Below, one piece after another: positions 59,127 through 60,421 of a DNA stretch of 60,421 bases. The position numbers and the translations under genes are program-made. The number at the start of each line of letters is the position of its first letter. Position 1 is the stretch's first letter. The stretch covers positions 1-60,421 of the forward strand of contig JBHGAV010000022.1 in NCBI GenBank assembly GCA_041946685.1. Direction: 5' to 3'. Under the pieces are notes generated by a model that did not search any database, had not been told where the DNA came from, and was given only the letters and a program-made list of their open reading frames with translations. The stretch comes from JBHGAV01 sp041946685. Lineage in GTDB: Bacteria > Acidobacteriota > Terriglobia > Bryobacterales > Bryobacteraceae.

Positions 59127-60278
59127 CTATTCTAGTTCCAGCGGCAGGTTTGCGTCACTGAGTGCGCATCCCTCCCGCGCGAAAGAGACGACCAGTCCCA
59201 GCTCCCGCTGGTCGCCGCGGCGCGGCGCCACACTCCTGTCCACGGTGAACTCGATCTCGGCGATGCCGCCGGTGACGGCGCCTGGGGGCACGGGCTGGCG
59301 GTACTTGCATTCCCCTCCGTGCGAGAAGACCTGGGGCGGGAGGTCGTGGCCGTTGATCTTCGCGCCGAGCGTGACCGTCCCCATCTCGTCCGGCAGGAAG
59401 AAGGCCAGCGACAGGCAGGAACACGCGCCTGAGCCCGCCGTTTCCATCCGCACCGAGAAACGCCGCTCGGTCCACCGGAAATGGCCCGACTCGATGGGGT
59501 GCCATCCTTCCAGGAGGGTCACGCTCCACCGGCGGTCATACACCGGACTCCTGAGCAGGCAGAAGGCGCGCTGGTCGTGCTCGCCACTGGAGGGATCGGA
59601 GTCGTCCTGGCAGCCAGTTGTCAGGTAGTCGCAAACCTGCCAGCCGGTGCGGTTCAGGATCCGCCTCAAGCCGGTTTCGGAGAAGATCCAGAAGTTGGTG
59701 GGGTCGTTGTTGGCCTCGGACTCGTCGAGGAGGTACGCCACCGGGTGCTCTTCCAGACTCGTTCTGTGGTCGGGGGTAAGGCGGGCCACGCGGGTGCTCA
59801 GCAGGCAGTAGTGCGTGGCGCGGGCCAAAGTCTCGAGGAGGTAGTACGGGTTCTTCAGGTGGTAGAGCAGCCCGAGACATATGGTCAAGCCATAGCCGCT
59901 ACGCGGCAGTACGAAGGGCTGGTCCAGGTTGATGTCGAAGATCCCGACTGCCGAGTCCTGCGCCTGCTTCAGCGCCTTCACGCCGTGCATCTGGTTGAAA
60001 TTGGTACCGGAGAAGTCGATGGCGTCGACGCGGCAGCCGAGCGATTCGAGAAAGAAGGCCATGTCCCCATCGCCGCAGCCGATGTCGAGCACCGGGCGCG
60101 CGCCGGCAAGCTCGACGAAGTAGCGGCGCTCACCGGTGAGCATCCGTTCGAGGACGGAGAAGACCAGAAGGGTGTCGTAAGGGTACCACCGCAGGTCTTT
60201 GCCGCCGAGCTTGCGTTTGACGCTGTTGAGACGCTTGCGGAAGGCTGCGGCGCGGCGGTGGATCTCGCCAATGTCCAT
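59127..60278 (-). CDS. SAM-dependent methyltransferase with C-terminal beta-module
   Basis: A 383-residue cytoplasmic protein. ATG 60278 is chosen; a GTG at 60305 would add nine residues, and neither has a clear ribosome site. The methyltransferase core resembles the tRNA-modifying DUF1698/CmoB-like group: VLDIGCGDGDMAFFL is the SAM loop, followed by VDAIDFSGTNFNQM and LGLLYHLKNPYYLLETL. From about residue 255 to the end there is a beta-rich module (GHFRWTERRFSVRM, KINGHDLPPQVFSHGG, VAPRRGDQRELGLVVSF) similar to the N-terminal modules of the lipoproteins at 51814 and 53030. A glycan or glycolipid substrate is possible. It begins the leftward gene run and is divergent from tRNA-Lys. Confidence 0.8.
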   Translation of the reverse strand: MDIGEIHRRAAAFRKRLNSVKRKLGGKDLRWYPYDTLLVFSVLERMLTGERRYFVELAGARPVLDIGCGDGDMAFFLESLGCRVDAIDFSGTNFNQMHGVKALKQAQDSAVGIFDINLDQPFVLPRSGYGLTICLGLLYHLKNPYYLLETLARATHYCLLSTRVARLTPDHRTSLEEHPVAYLLDESEANNDPTNFWIFSETGLRRILNRTGWQVCDYLTTGCQDDSDPSSGEHDQRAFCLLRSPVYDRRWSVTLLEGWHPIESGHFRWTERRFSVRMETAGSGACSCLSLAFFLPDEMGTVTLGAKINGHDLPPQVFSHGGECKYRQPVPPGAVTGGIAEIEFTVDRSVAPRRGDQRELGLVVSFAREGCALSDANLPLELE

Positions 60279-60346
60279 TCTTGAAACGCGCGGGGACGGG
60301 GACACCTGTATGTTATCCTCGAAGAGTCTTTCATTCTCTCACGTTG

Positions 60347-60419
60347 GGGCCGGTAGCTCAGGCGGTAGAGCATCTGCCTTTTAAGCAGAGGGTCGCGGGT
60401 TCGAGTCCCGCCCGGCTCA
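60347..60419 (+). tRNA. tRNA-Lys (TTT anticodon)
   Basis: A complete 73-nt cloverleaf. The acceptor stem pairs GGGCCGG with CCGGCTC (one G-U pair). The anticodon stem TCTGC/GCAGA encloses loop CTTTTAA with anticodon TTT (60380-60382). The T arm is GCGGG-TTCGAGT-CCCGC. The discriminator is A, and the next two bases are CC, so the CCA end is probably encoded and cut by the window edge. It is divergent from the methyltransferase gene. No integrase or attachment repeat is seen beside it. Confidence 0.97.
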
Positions 60420-60421
60420 CC

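Noticed and set aside
60347..60421. tRNA-Lys as an integration site of a genomic island
   Set aside because: No integrase and no repeat of the tRNA 3' end were found in the window; the tRNA is at the very edge.
1..60421. CRISPR arrays, insertion sequences, prophage genes or a replication origin
   Set aside because: No regularly spaced repeats, transposase or integrase frames, phage structural genes or DnaA-box clusters were seen.

Overview
The window is about 60 kb of GC-rich, densely packed bacterial chromosome. The gene content points to the phylum Acidobacteriota, most likely a Solibacter/Bryobacter-like soil organism. The evidence is four Oar-type TonB-dependent receptors with an N-terminal carboxypeptidase-regulatory domain and no SusD partner, many Tat-exported Gfo/Idh/MocA oxidoreductases, a DUF1080 protein, Tat-exported sugar-isomerase-like proteins and a large set of secreted esterases. 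This is inference from gene families; no phylogenetic marker beyond one tRNA is present.

Layout. 1-803 (-): 5' part of a TonB-dependent receptor. 1205-8589 (+): Tat-exported Gfo/Idh/MocA protein, exported GH32 fructan/sucrose hydrolase, exported AGE-family epimerase, sucrose phosphorylase and an MFS transporter, behind a consensus sigma-70 promoter. 8604-12341 (-): exported GH97 glycosidase and glycerol-3-phosphate dehydrogenase. 12476-13603 (+): GntR/LacI-type regulator with a palindrome at its start codon. 13593-18805 (-): TonB receptor followed by a Tat-exported Gfo/Idh/MocA protein. 19169-22755 (+): Tat-exported TIM-barrel isomerase-like protein, MFS transporter and aldehyde dehydrogenase. 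23002-30120 (+): TonB receptor, esterase, SGNH hydrolase and alpha/beta-hydrolase. 30121-32693 (-): Tat-exported Gfo/Idh/MocA protein and DUF1080 protein. 32871-36459 (+): esterase, ceramidase-like protein with a structured leader, and SGNH hydrolase. 36638-42475 (+): TonB receptor, PfkB fructokinase and sugar porter. 42497-46432 (-): second GntR/LacI-type regulator, esterase and beta-lactamase-fold hydrolase. 46638-49809: small exported protein, thioredoxin-like protein, MoxR ATPase and YchF-like GTPase. 49814-60278 (-): a compact nine-gene run with a methyltransferase, fucose-isomerase-like enzyme, Tat-exported enolase-superfamily enzyme, cytoplasmic Gfo/Idh/MocA protein, homoserine kinase, two lipoproteins with CmcI-like methyltransferase folds, DUF362 protein and SDR. 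60347-60419 (+): tRNA-Lys(TTT).

How it fits together. Most of the window looks like a scavenging region for plant or microbial glycans. Receptors import oligosaccharides and exported hydrolases and esterases trim them. Tat-exported NAD(P)-type oxidoreductases may oxidise sugars in the periplasm, with DUF1080 and TIM-barrel proteins acting on the keto-sugars. MFS carriers then bring the products inside. Sucrose and fructose stand out as likely substrates (GH32, sucrose phosphorylase, fructokinase, sugar porter). Two close regulator paralogs with nearly the same ligand-domain signature may coordinate the region.

Patterns not explained by ordinary annotation: (i) Gly/Pro/Arg-rich inserts in about a dozen unrelated exported proteins but in none of the cytoplasmic enzymes; (ii) one beta-rich module shared by two lipoproteins and a soluble methyltransferase of the same gene run; (iii) inverted repeats whose right arm is the -35 box; (iv) a leader with competing hairpins before the ceramidase-like gene. 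I saw no CRISPR array, insertion sequence, integrase or replication origin.
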